Shown: positions 16,509-24,416 of the stretch, piece after piece | How the letters are laid out: each line of letters begins with the position of its first letter | Position numbering within the stretch: position 1 is the first letter of the stretch | From: Nocardioides seonyuensis | GTDB lineage: Bacteria > Actinomycetota > Actinomycetes > Propionibacteriales > Nocardioidaceae | NCBI RefSeq assembly: GCF_004683965.1 | Contig: NZ_CP038436.1 | Location: 1,798,001-1,862,000 of the forward strand | Direction: 5' to 3' | DNA length: 64,000 nt | The notes under the pieces: model-generated | Databases searched by the model: none | What the model was told of the DNA's origin: nothing | The model's input: only the letters and a program-made list of their open reading frames with translations | Program-made: the position numbers and the translations under genes

Positions 16509-19192
16509 CGCAGCGGCGCGCCCCGCACCTTGCCGACCGGGATCCGGACCACCTCGCGTGAGTCGCCCGCCACCATCGTGACCTTCACCGTCAGGCGTCT
16601 GCCCTGCATGGCTCGGGTGAGCCTGAGGCTCGAACGGGTGGCCTTCCTGAGCTTCTTGCCGCCGAGGTACCACCGGAACCGGTAGCCGACACCGGTGCGG
16701 ACGTGGGCGACCAGGTGGGTCACCTTCACGGTCCTGCCGACCCTCGGGCTTCCCTTGACGGCGAGGTCGTCGGCCAGCTCCGAGAGGAGCGACCCCAGGC
16801 TCGGAGCCGGTGCCACGGTGGGCGCGGGTGCCGGAGCAGGCGACGCGGTCTGGCTGGTCGTGGGTGCCGCCGTGGGCGTCGCTGTCGGGCTCGCGGTGGG
16901 CGTGACCGTCGGGCTGGTGCTGGGAGTCGGCTCGGCCGTGGCGGTCTCGGTGGGCGTCACCACCGGCGCCGCCTCCACGGGATCGGTCGCGGCGGACATC
17001 GCCACGCCTGGGTCGGCAGCGTCGCCCGAGGTCGTGACCTCGACGCTGATGCGCTCGCCGACGAGCTCGGGGGTGAGGGTCAGCTCCGGATCGGACGCGC
17101 CGGGAATGGCCCGGCCGCCGGCCAGCCACCGGTAGGCGTGCACGCCGCCGGCGGGTGCCCAGGTCCCCGGGTCCGCGGCCAGGGTCTCGCCCACGCGGGC
17201 CACACCCTCGACGGTGGGGCTGGTCTGCGCCTGGTAGTCGGGGCGGTCGGCGGGCCTCAGGGCGGCGTCGTGACCGCTCGACTGGAGGTTGGGTCGCAGG
17301 AAGATGTTCTGTGCGGACGCCAGGCTCGGCTGGTCCGACCAGTACTGGTCGACGTGGGTGCCGGACTCGTCGTGGAAGCCCAGCCGGTAGGTCACTCCGG
17401 CCGGAAGGTTGTCGAAGACGTAGCTGCCGTCCGGCTGCGGCCGCGTCGTGGCCACGTCCGTCCAGGCGCCGTCACGCTGCGCGTAGGCGACCACGCGGAG
17501 GCCCTCGACGGAGGTCGACCCGAGCCGCGACACGGTGCCGAGGATGTCGCCGGGGACAGGCGCGACCTCAGCATCGACGGTTTCACCTGCGGCGTCGAGC
17601 ACCTCGACGTCCGTGGCGTCGGCCACCGTCCGGCTGTCGCGGTGGAACTCCGTGACGAACCACTCCATGTCGTCCTTGAACCCGACCCGGTAGACACCCA
17701 GGGGCAGGCCGGTCACGGCGTAGGAGCCGGCGGTGTCGGTCCTCGCCGTGGCGACCGAGGTCCACGTCTGGATGAGCTCGTCCCACTCGTAGACCGTGAC
17801 GTCGATGTCCGGTGCGGCGGCCCCTGTCGGACCGGTGACCGTGCCCGCGATCCGGCCCGTGGCCGGAGGCGTGGAGAACTCCATGTCGATGTCGGTCACC
17901 GTCGAGCCACCCGTCTCGATCACCAGCGGGGTGGCGTCCGCGGCCGAGGCCTGTCCGTCCCACCAACGGTCCGGCCGGTTGCCTGTGGGGTCCCTGAACC
18001 GGAGCCGGTAGGTGCCCGGGACGGCCGCGAACACGACGTAGCGCCCGTCGGCGTCGGTGGTGGTGGTGTACATCGGGGCCCACCTGCCCTCGTAGAGCAT
18101 CTCGGCGAGGACGTCGACACCGGCGAGGCCGTCGCCGCCCGCGGTCACGGAGCCCCTGGCGATCGACGTGCGCTCGTACCTGGGGATGCCGACGTCCACG
18201 ACGACCTCGGAGCCGGCGGCGACGACGACGCTCTCCCCGCCCTCCACCGAGGTGGCGTCGGGGTGGTACACCAAGCCGTGGGTGCCGTAGGGACCGCCGG
18301 CCACCAGCAGGCGGTAGGTCCCCCAGGTGCCCTCGAACTCGTAGCGACCGCGGTTGTCGGTGTAGGCGCTCTCGAACACCGGCTGCCAGTACTCCCCCTG
18401 CAGCTCGTAGAGGTCGATCCGCGCCCGCGAGACGGGCTCGCCGGTCTCGGCGTCCGTGATGGTGCCGCTGAGGCGGGTCAGGTCGGAGAGCACGGCATCG
18501 GTGCCGGTCGACGCCTGGCCGGAGACCACGTGCACCGGGATCGCTGTGAAGAGCGTCGGAGCATCGGGGTGGTACTCGCCCTGCATGCCGATGGCGTAGG
18601 GGTTGTAGCGCACCACGTAGTCGCCGGTGGTCAGCTGGCCGATGCGGTAGCGGCCCTCGTCGTCGGTCTCGGCCTCGAAGTAACGGGTCTCCTGCTGCGT
18701 GTCGGTCGCCCGCACCACGACCCCGGCGAGGGGAGCGCCGTGCTCGTCGGTGACGGTCCCCTCGATGGTCCCGCCGGGCAGCAGCGAGACGTCGGCGTCG
18801 GTGATGGCCTGGCCCTCCCCGAGGACGATGTCCTCACCGTTCGCCAGGAGATCGGCCGACGGGAGGAAGGTGCGGACGAATGGCTCATCCGGGTTCGGAA
18901 CCTCGATGCGATAGGTCCCCGGTTCGAGGTTCCCGATGACGTAGCGGCCGGACGTGTAGCCGGTCCCGCTCATCCTCGTCCGTTGCCACTGCGTGCCGTC
19001 CAGGACGTAGAGGTCGACGTGGGTGGACGTCATCTCCACGCCGTCGCCCGTCACGATGCCGGAGATCGACCCGGTCGCCGCGAGCGCAGCGGCGCGGGGG
19101 GTGGGCGCGGCCGACGACGGCGCGACACTGATGCCGACCATCGCCAGCACCAGCACGAGGCCCATGACGAGCCGACGACGAAGCGAGTCCAT
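16505..19192 (-). CDS. secreted multi-domain protein with carboxypeptidase-regulatory-like repeats
   Basis: This 895-residue protein starts at ATG 19192 behind a GGAGG. A signal peptide (RRRLVMGLVLVLAMVGISVAPSSAAP) leads into about seven tandem beta-sandwich repeats of the carboxypeptidase-D regulatory type, seen as recurring GSISGIVTGDG, GTIEGTVTDEHGAPLAGVVVRATD, TGRIAGTVTGPTG and GRY/GSY-x-V/I-x-N/G-L-x-x-G-x-YR blocks. Then come an Ig-like module (RVGETLAADPGTWAP), a Pro/Thr/Ser linker of TPTASPTATPT type (about 745-800), and a second Ig-like module. No membrane anchor or sortase motif is visible. It is probably extracellular and adhesive or structural; no enzyme domain is seen. Confidence 0.8.
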   Translation of the reverse strand: MDSLRRRLVMGLVLVLAMVGISVAPSSAAPTPRAAALAATGSISGIVTGDGVEMTSTHVDLYVLDGTQWQRTRMSGTGYTSGRYVIGNLEPGTYRIEVPNPDEPFVRTFLPSADLLANGEDIVLGEGQAITDADVSLLPGGTIEGTVTDEHGAPLAGVVVRATDTQQETRYFEAETDDEGRYRIGQLTTGDYVVRYNPYAIGMQGEYHPDAPTLFTAIPVHVVSGQASTGTDAVLSDLTRLSGTITDAETGEPVSRARIDLYELQGEYWQPVFESAYTDNRGRYEFEGTWGTYRLLVAGGPYGTHGLVYHPDATSVEGGESVVVAAGSEVVVDVGIPRYERTSIARGSVTAGGDGLAGVDVLAEMLYEGRWAPMYTTTTDADGRYVVFAAVPGTYRLRFRDPTGNRPDRWWDGQASAADATPLVIETGGSTVTDIDMEFSTPPATGRIAGTVTGPTGAAAPDIDVTVYEWDELIQTWTSVATARTDTAGSYAVTGLPLGVYRVGFKDDMEWFVTEFHRDSRTVADATDVEVLDAAGETVDAEVAPVPGDILGTVSRLGSTSVEGLRVVAYAQRDGAWTDVATTRPQPDGSYVFDNLPAGVTYRLGFHDESGTHVDQYWSDQPSLASAQNIFLRPNLQSSGHDAALRPADRPDYQAQTSPTVEGVARVGETLAADPGTWAPAGGVHAYRWLAGGRAIPGASDPELTLTPELVGERISVEVTTSGDAADPGVAMSAATDPVEAAPVVTPTETATAEPTPSTSPTVTPTASPTATPTAAPTTSQTASPAPAPAPTVAPAPSLGSLLSELADDLAVKGSPRVGRTVKVTHLVAHVRTGVGYRFRWYLGGKKLRKATRSSLRLTRAMQGRRLTVKVTMVAGDSREVVRIPVGKVRGAPLR

Positions 19193-19303
19193 GTGCCCTC
19201 CGAGGCCCCCGTCCCGCGGCCCTCCCGCCGCGGGTTGTCCCCGAAGACTGCACCATGTCGCAGGCGCCGAACAGCCCCGGCCGCCCGGCAAGACGCGTGC
19301 GGT

Positions 19304-19325
19304 GGGGTGTCGTACGACGACTCAG
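19304..19325. repeat. 22-bp direct repeat, copy 2 (with stop codon)
   Basis: This is a perfect copy of 16487-16508. It covers the stop codon of the MerR gene, so two unrelated neighbouring genes end in the same 22-bp sequence. The rest of the 129-bp gap to the secreted-protein start holds no other clear feature. Confidence 0.8.
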
Positions 19326-19918
19326 TACGGGCGCGCGCCCCGGCGGACGTAGCTGTCGGCGCTCTCGTCCATGGCCTTCTCGTAGGCAGCGACGAGGCCG
19401 GCGATGGTCAGCGGCTTGAGCCGGTGGACCAGCTCGCGGAGTCCCTCGACGGTGCCGCCGGAGTCGCGGTACTCCGGCCACAGCCGGGTGCGGACGATCT
19501 CGGAGAGCTCGTCGGCGACCTGCTGGCCGTGGCGGGCGTAGACGTCGGCGACCGCCTCGGCGGCGCTGGCCGGCACGCCGAGCCCGACCAGGCCGTCCTG
19601 GATGTCGATGCGTCCCTCGTCGGGGACGGGGGCCAGCAGCGCGAGGTGGAGCGCGATGTCGGAAGGGGTGGCGTCGGCGGGGATGCGCGCGACGTACTTC
19701 TCGATGGCGGCGAGGGTGAAGCCGTGGCCCTGGAGCTCACGCACGAGGTCGAGCCGGGCCAGGTGCTCGGCGGAGTAGAAGCCCGAGCGACCCTGCCGCA
19801 GCGGCGGCGGCACGAGGCCGCGCGAGGTGTAGAAGCGGATGTTGCGCACGCTGATGCCGGTGCGCTCGGAGGCCTCCTCGAGGGTGAGCAGGGCGTCCTC
19901 GGCGACTGCTGCGTCCAC
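19322..19918 (-). CDS. MerR-family transcriptional regulator
   Basis: This 198-residue regulator has an N-terminal MerR helix-turn-helix (LTLEEASERTGISVRNIRFYTSRGLVPPP, then GFYSAEHLARLDLVRELQGHGFTLAAIEKYV) and a longer helical C-terminal domain rather than a metal-binding loop. It is divergent from fadA-fadB, so control of beta-oxidation is likely. I choose GTG 19918 because a GGAGGGGAGG lies just upstream; the longer frame starts before that site. Ligand is unknown, possibly an acyl-CoA. Confidence 0.83.
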   Translation of the reverse strand: MDAAVAEDALLTLEEASERTGISVRNIRFYTSRGLVPPPLRQGRSGFYSAEHLARLDLVRELQGHGFTLAAIEKYVARIPADATPSDIALHLALLAPVPDEGRIDIQDGLVGLGVPASAAEAVADVYARHGQQVADELSEIVRTRLWPEYRDSGGTVEGLRELVHRLKPLTIAGLVAAYEKAMDESADSYVRRGARPY

Positions 19919-19979
19919 GCGTCCTCCCCTCCTGCAGCGAAACGGGCCATGAGTGATCCGGACCACACCTTTACCACTT

Positions 19980-19996
19980 TGACAGTAATGGTGTCA
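19980..19996. promoter_or_regulatory. candidate operator between merR and fadA
   Basis: TGACA (19980-19984) and TGTCA (19992-19996) are perfect inverted arms with a 7-bp spacer, located 12 bp before the fadA ATG and 62 bp before the merR start. The TTGACA at 19979 may also serve as a -35 element. Confidence 0.45.
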
Positions 19997-20007
19997 CAAT
20001 CAGCAGC

Positions 20008-21216
20008 ATGGCAGAGGCATTCATCTACGACCACATCCGTACGCCGCGCGGCAAGGGCAAGGCCAACGGCTCCCTCCACGAGGTGAAGCCGATCGACCTG
20101 GTCGTCGGCCTCCTCGACGAGGTGAAGACCCGCAACCCCGGTCTCGACCCCGCGCGCGTCGACGACGTGGTGCTCGGCGTCGTGTCCCCCGTGGGCGACC
20201 AGGGTGGCGACATCGCCAAGGCCGCGGCGCTCGCCGCCGGCTACCCCGACACCGTGGCGGGCGTCCAGCTCAACCGGTTCTGCGCCTCCGGGCTGGAGGC
20301 GGTCAACCAGGCCGCGTCGCGCGTGCGCGGCGGCTTCGAGGACCTCATCCTCGCCGGTGGCGTCGAGGCGATGAGCCGGGTGGCGATGGGCTCCGACGGC
20401 GGCGCCTGGGCCATGGACCCCCGCACCGCGCTCGACACCGACTTCGTCCCGCAGGGCATCGGCGCCGACCTGATCGCGACGGTCGAGGGCTGGAACCGCG
20501 AGGACGTCGACACCTTCGCCGCCGAGTCGCAGGCCCGTGCCGCCAAGGCGCAGGCCAACGGCTACTTCGACGGCTCGGTCATCCCGGTCAAGGACCTCAA
20601 CGGCCTGACCGTCCTCGACCGCGACGAGTTCATCCGCCCCGGTACGACGGTCGAGTCGCTCTCGGGCCTCAAGCCGTCCTTCGCCTTCCACGGCGACCTC
20701 GGCTTCGATGACGTGGCGCTGCAGAAGTACCACTGGATCGAGCGGATCGACCACGTCCACCACGCGGGCAACTCCTCCGGCATCGTGGACGGCGCCGCCC
20801 TGATGGCGATCGGCAGCGAGCAGGTCGGCTCCGACCTCGGTCTCACCCCGCGCGCCCGCATCGTCTCCGCTGCGGTCAGCGGCGCCGACCCGACGATCAT
20901 GCTGACGGGCCCGGCCCCGGCCGCGCGCAAGGCGCTCGCCAAGGCCGGTCTCGAGGTGGAGGACATCGACCTCTTCGAGATCAACGAGGCGTTCGCCGCG
21001 GTCGCGATGCGCTTCATGCGCGACATGGGCATCGACTCCGAGATCACCAACGTCAACGGCGGCGCGATCGCGATGGGTCACCCCCTCGGTGCGACCGGCG
21101 CGATGATCCTGGGCACGCTCGTCGACGAGCTCGAGCGCCGCGACCTGCGCCGTGGCCTCGCCACGCTGTGCGTCGGCGGCGGCATGGGCATCGCAACCAT
21201 CGTCGAGCGCGTCTGA
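20008..21216 (+). CDS. fadA: acetyl-CoA acyltransferase (thiolase)
   Basis: This 402-residue thiolase should carry out the last step of fatty acid beta-oxidation, cleaving 3-ketoacyl-CoA to acetyl-CoA and a shortened acyl-CoA. The nucleophile is C92 in NRFCASG, the catalytic histidine is H358 in [15 protein letters not shown], and the second cysteine is C388 in [16 protein letters not shown] is also present. It is followed by the multifunctional FadB subunit gene, and the pair resembles the trifunctional-type FadA/FadB systems of actinobacteria. Confidence 0.93.
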   Translation: MAEAFIYDHIRTPRGKGKANGSLHEVKPIDLVVGLLDEVKTRNPGLDPARVDDVVLGVVSPVGDQGGDIAKAAALAAGYPDTVAGVQLNRFCASGLEAVNQAASRVRGGFEDLILAGGVEAMSRVAMGSDGGAWAMDPRTALDTDFVPQGIGADLIATVEGWNREDVDTFAAESQARAAKAQANGYFDGSVIPVKDLNGLTVLDRDEFIRPGTTVESLSGLKPSFAFHGDLGFDDVALQKYHWIERIDHVHHAGNSSGIVDGAALMAIGSEQVGSDLGLTPRARIVSAAVSGADPTIMLTGPAPAARKALAKAGLEVEDIDLFEINEAFAAVAMRFMRDMGIDSEITNVNGGAIAMGHPLGATGAMILGTLVDELERRDLRRGLATLCVGGGMGIATIVERV

Positions 21217-21226
21217 CACCCATCGT

Positions 21227-21263
21227 TGGTCGAGGACGTCGCGCAGCGACCGTCACGAGACCG
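21227..21263 (-). repeat. palindromic element, copy A
   Basis: This is a 37-bp copy of the dispersed element, read on the minus strand. It has the conserved inner blocks TCGTGAC and TCCTC, outer arms GGTC/GACC, and an inner stem GTCGC/GCGAC. It lies 11 bases after the fadA stop codon. Confidence 0.75.
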
Positions 21264-21278
21264 CCCCACAACGCAGCC

Positions 21279-21313
21279 TGGTTTCGAGACGGGACTTCGT
21301 CCCTCCTCAACCA
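21279..21313 (+). repeat. palindromic element, copy B
   Basis: This 35-bp copy has outer arms TGGTT/AACCA, conserved blocks TCGAGAC and TCCTC, and inner stem GGGAC/GTCCC with a TTC loop. It faces copy A, 15 bp away, and lies 26 bp before the fadB start. Confidence 0.8.
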
Positions 21314-21339
21314 GCGGAGACAAGAAGGACTTTCCTGAG

Positions 21340-23532
21340 ATGACCGAGCACCAGAACACGATCCGCTACGAGCGCGACGCCGACGGCATCGTCGTACTCA
21401 CCCTGGACGACCCCACCGCCAGCGCCAACACCATGACCGAGGCCTACGGCCGCTCGATGGCCGCGGCGGTCGAGCGCCTGGAGGCGGAGAAGGCCGAGAT
21501 CACCGGCGTCGTGATCACCTCCGCCAAGAAGACCTTCTTCGCCGGCGGCAACCTCAAGGACCTCCAGTCCTACGGGCCCGACGAGGCCGGGCTGGTCTTC
21601 GAGGGCGCGCAGGCGATCAAGGACCAGCTGCGCCGCATCGAGAAGCTCGGCGTGCCGACCGTCGCCGCCATCAACGGCGCGGCACTCGGCGGCGGCCTCG
21701 AGATCGCCCTGGCCTTCAACCACCGCATCGCCGTCGACGGCCGCTACGAGATCGGCCTCCCCGAGGTCAGCCTGGGCCTGCTCCCCGGTGGCGGCGGCGT
21801 CACCCGCGTCACCCGGATGCTCGGTGTCTCCTCGGCGCTGATGGACGTCCTGCTCCAGGGGCAGCGCTACAAGCCGGCCGCGGCCCAGGCCAAGGGCCTC
21901 GTCGACGAGCTGGTCGCCACCCAGGACGAGCTGCTGCCCGCGGCCAAGGCGTGGGTCGTGGCCAACAAGGACAACGACGAGGCGAAGTCGCAGCCGTGGG
22001 ACCGGAAGGGCTACAAGATGCCCGGCGGCACCCCCTCCCACCCGTCGCTGGCGCAGATGCTGCCGGCGTTCCCGGCCGGCCTGCGCAAGCAGCTCAAGGG
22101 CGCCCACTACCCGGCGCCCGAGGCCATCCTCGCCGCCTGCGTCGAAGGCGCCCAGGTCGACTTCGACACCGCTTCGCGCATCGAGTCGCGCTACCTCGCA
22201 AAGCTGGCCACCGGCCAGAACGCCAAGAACATGATCCAGGCGTTCTTCTTCGACCTGCAGGAGATCAACTCCGGCGCGCTGCGCCCCGAGGGCGTCCCCA
22301 CGTTCAAGCCGTCCAAGGTGCTCGTGCTCGGCGCCGGGATGATGGGCGCGGGCATCGCCTACGTCTGCGCCCGCGCCGGCATGGAGGTCGTCCTCAAGGA
22401 CGTCTCGCTCGAGGCCGCCCAGCGCGGCAAGGCCTACTCGAAGAAGATCAACGAGAAGGCCGTCTCGCGCGGCAAGCTCACCGCCGAGAAGTCCGAGGAG
22501 CTGCTCGGCCGCATCCTCCCGACCGACAACCCGGCCGACGCCAAGGGCTGCGACCTGGTCATCGAGGCCGTCTTCGAGGACCCCGCGCTCAAGGCCAAGG
22601 TGTTCGCCGAGATCGCCGAGCACATCAACTCCGACGCGCTGCTGTGCAGCAACACGTCGACGCTGCCGATCACCGAGCTCGCCCAGGGCGTCGACCGGCC
22701 GGCCGACTTCATCGGGCTCCACTTCTTCTCGCCCGTCGACAAGATGCCGCTGGTCGAGATCATCGCCGGCAAGGAGACCAGCCAGACCGCGATCGCCCAG
22801 GCGATCGACATCGTCCAGCTGATCAAGAAGACCCCGATCGTCGTCAACGACAGCCGCGGCTTCTACACCTCGCGCGTCATCGGCGTGCAGATCAACGAGG
22901 GCCTCTCGATGCTCGGCGAGGGCGTCAACCCGGTCAGCCTCGACCGTGCCACCACCATGGCCGGCTACCCCGTCGGGCCGCTGCAGATCACCGACGAGCT
23001 CAACATGGAGCTGATGGTCAAGATCCGCAAGGCTTCGCAGGAGGCCGTCGAGCGCGAGGGCGGCACCTGGACGCCGAGCGGCGCCGAGGCCGTCATCGAC
23101 AAGATGATCGAGCTCGGCCGCTCCAGCAAGCTCAAGGGCGCCGGCTTCTACGAGTACGACGACGCCGGCAAGCGCCAGGGGCTGTGGGCCGGCCTGGCCG
23201 AGCACTTCCCGGTCGCCGAGGAGCAGATCCCCTTCGCCGACATCGCCGACCGCCAGCTGGTCATCGAGGCGATCGAGACCGTGAAGTGCATGGACGAGGG
23301 CGTCCTGCGCTCGAGCGCCGAGGCCAACATCGGCTCGATCTTCGGCATCGGCTTCCCGCCCCCGACCGGCGGCGCGATCCAGTACATCAACGGCTTCGAG
23401 GGCCCTGCGGGTCGTGGACCGGCCGGGTTCGTCGCCCGGGCGCGCGAGCTCGCGGCGTCGTACGGCGAGCGCTTCGAGCCGCCCGCCAGCCTGGTGGCCG
23501 TCGCCGAGGCCGGGGGCACCTACCCCGCCTGA
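21340..23532 (+). CDS. fadB: multifunctional enoyl-CoA hydratase / 3-hydroxyacyl-CoA dehydrogenase
   Basis: This 730-residue fusion performs the middle two steps of beta-oxidation. The N-terminal crotonase domain (about 1-190) has the oxyanion block AAINGAALGGGLEIALAFNHRIA and the catalytic-glutamate region GLPEVSLGLLPGGGG. The NAD-binding dehydrogenase domain begins near residue 325 with GAGMMGAGIAYV (from G331), and includes SNTSTLPITELA and LHFFSPVDKMPLVEII. The C-terminal domains follow. I start at ATG 21340, with AAGGAC upstream; the longer open frame runs through palindromic copies A and B, which are not expected to be coding. Confidence 0.93.
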   Translation: MTEHQNTIRYERDADGIVVLTLDDPTASANTMTEAYGRSMAAAVERLEAEKAEITGVVITSAKKTFFAGGNLKDLQSYGPDEAGLVFEGAQAIKDQLRRIEKLGVPTVAAINGAALGGGLEIALAFNHRIAVDGRYEIGLPEVSLGLLPGGGGVTRVTRMLGVSSALMDVLLQGQRYKPAAAQAKGLVDELVATQDELLPAAKAWVVANKDNDEAKSQPWDRKGYKMPGGTPSHPSLAQMLPAFPAGLRKQLKGAHYPAPEAILAACVEGAQVDFDTASRIESRYLAKLATGQNAKNMIQAFFFDLQEINSGALRPEGVPTFKPSKVLVLGAGMMGAGIAYVCARAGMEVVLKDVSLEAAQRGKAYSKKINEKAVSRGKLTAEKSEELLGRILPTDNPADAKGCDLVIEAVFEDPALKAKVFAEIAEHINSDALLCSNTSTLPITELAQGVDRPADFIGLHFFSPVDKMPLVEIIAGKETSQTAIAQAIDIVQLIKKTPIVVNDSRGFYTSRVIGVQINEGLSMLGEGVNPVSLDRATTMAGYPVGPLQITDELNMELMVKIRKASQEAVEREGGTWTPSGAEAVIDKMIELGRSSKLKGAGFYEYDDAGKRQGLWAGLAEHFPVAEEQIPFADIADRQLVIEAIETVKCMDEGVLRSSAEANIGSIFGIGFPPPTGGAIQYINGFEGPAGRGPAGFVARARELAASYGERFEPPASLVAVAEAGGTYPA

Positions 23533-23546
23533 CCGATCGACGCCTC

Positions 23547-23622
23547 GCTGTAACGCCGGGTTAGGAGCTGTTGTACCCCAGTCGCAACGGGGTCGGTACA
23601 GCCCATGACCCGGCGTTACAGC
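23547..23622. terminator. two-tier cruciform after fadB
   Basis: GCTGTAACGCCGGGT (23547-23561) is perfectly complementary to ACCCGGCGTTACAGC (23608-23622). Inside, GCTGT (23567-23571) pairs with ACAGC (23598-23602), and ACCCC with GGGGT. It begins 14 bases after the fadB stop. It may terminate transcription, but the size and nesting are unusual. The rest of the 158-bp gap holds the ABC gene ribosome-binding site. Confidence 0.65.
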
Positions 23623-23690
23623 ATGGTGTGGAGAGAGCCCGGTCCCCCGAAAACCGAGCGCACGCGCGCCCGGTCGGGGAGGATGAGGCA

Positions 23691-24416
23691 GTGAGTCCCC
23701 TGCCCCCAGGCGCCCCCAGCGGTGCCGCTCCGGCCGTCCAGGTCCGCGACCTCCACGTCCGCTTCGGCGAGGTGGAGGCCGTCAGCGGTGTGGACCTCTC
23801 CGCCGAGGCCGGCCGGGCGACCGCGCTCCTGGGGCGCAACGGCGCGGGCAAGTCGACGACGATGAAGGTCCTCGCGGGTGTCGTACCCCCCACCGCCGGC
23901 GCGGTCACGGTGGCGGGCCACGACGCCGCGACCGAGTCGCTGGCCGTCAAGCGGGCGGTCGGCTACTGCCCCGACGTCGGCGGGCTGGTCCCGCGCGCGA
24001 CGCCGTGGGAGCACCTGCAGCTCAGTGCCCGCCTCCGCAGGCTCGACGACTGGGAGGCGCGCGGGCGCGACCTCCTCGAGCGCTTCGAGCTCGGCGACGT
24101 CGCGCACCGGGTGGTGGGCGGCTTCAGCCACGGCATGAGCCGGCGCCTCAGCGTCGTGCTGGCGGCGCTGCACGAGCCGGCGGTGCTGCTCCTCGACGAG
24201 CCGTTCGACGGCGTCGACCCCCTGGGCGTCGACGCCACCCTCGAGATCGTCGCCGACGCGCGCGCCCGCGGTGCGTGCGTGCTGCTCTCCACCCACCTGC
24301 GCGACCTCGCCCTCGAGGCGTGCAGCACGGCGATCGTGCTGCGCGGCGGCAACCGGGTCGCTGCGATGGCGGCGGCCGACCTGACCGGCGAGGCCTACCG
24401 TGCCCTCCTCGACTGA
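23691..24416 (+). CDS. ABC transporter ATP-binding protein (ABC-2 exporter type)
   Basis: This 241-residue ATPase has Walker A GRNGAGKST, the Q-loop region ending GYCPDVGGLVPRATPWEHL, a degenerate signature (GGFSHGMSRRLSV instead of LSGGQ) and Walker B VLLLDEPFDGVDP. It belongs to the CcmA/exporter class. The GTG at 23691 has GGGGAGG upstream; the open frame further upstream overlaps the cruciform. The next gene, overlapping by 17 bp, encodes a large membrane protein that should be its partner. Confidence 0.85.
   Translation: MSPLPPGAPSGAAPAVQVRDLHVRFGEVEAVSGVDLSAEAGRATALLGRNGAGKSTTMKVLAGVVPPTAGAVTVAGHDAATESLAVKRAVGYCPDVGGLVPRATPWEHLQLSARLRRLDDWEARGRDLLERFELGDVAHRVVGGFSHGMSRRLSVVLAALHEPAVLLLDEPFDGVDPLGVDATLEIVADARARGACVLLSTHLRDLALEACSTAIVLRGGNRVAAMAAADLTGEAYRALLD

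Noticed and set aside
16850..16960. Repeat array or CRISPR
   Set aside because: The periodic sequence encodes the Ser/Thr/Pro linker of the secreted protein; there are no equal repeats with unique spacers.
23547..23622. Integron attC site
   Set aside because: The folded shape is suggestive, but no R-box core sites or integron integrase are present.
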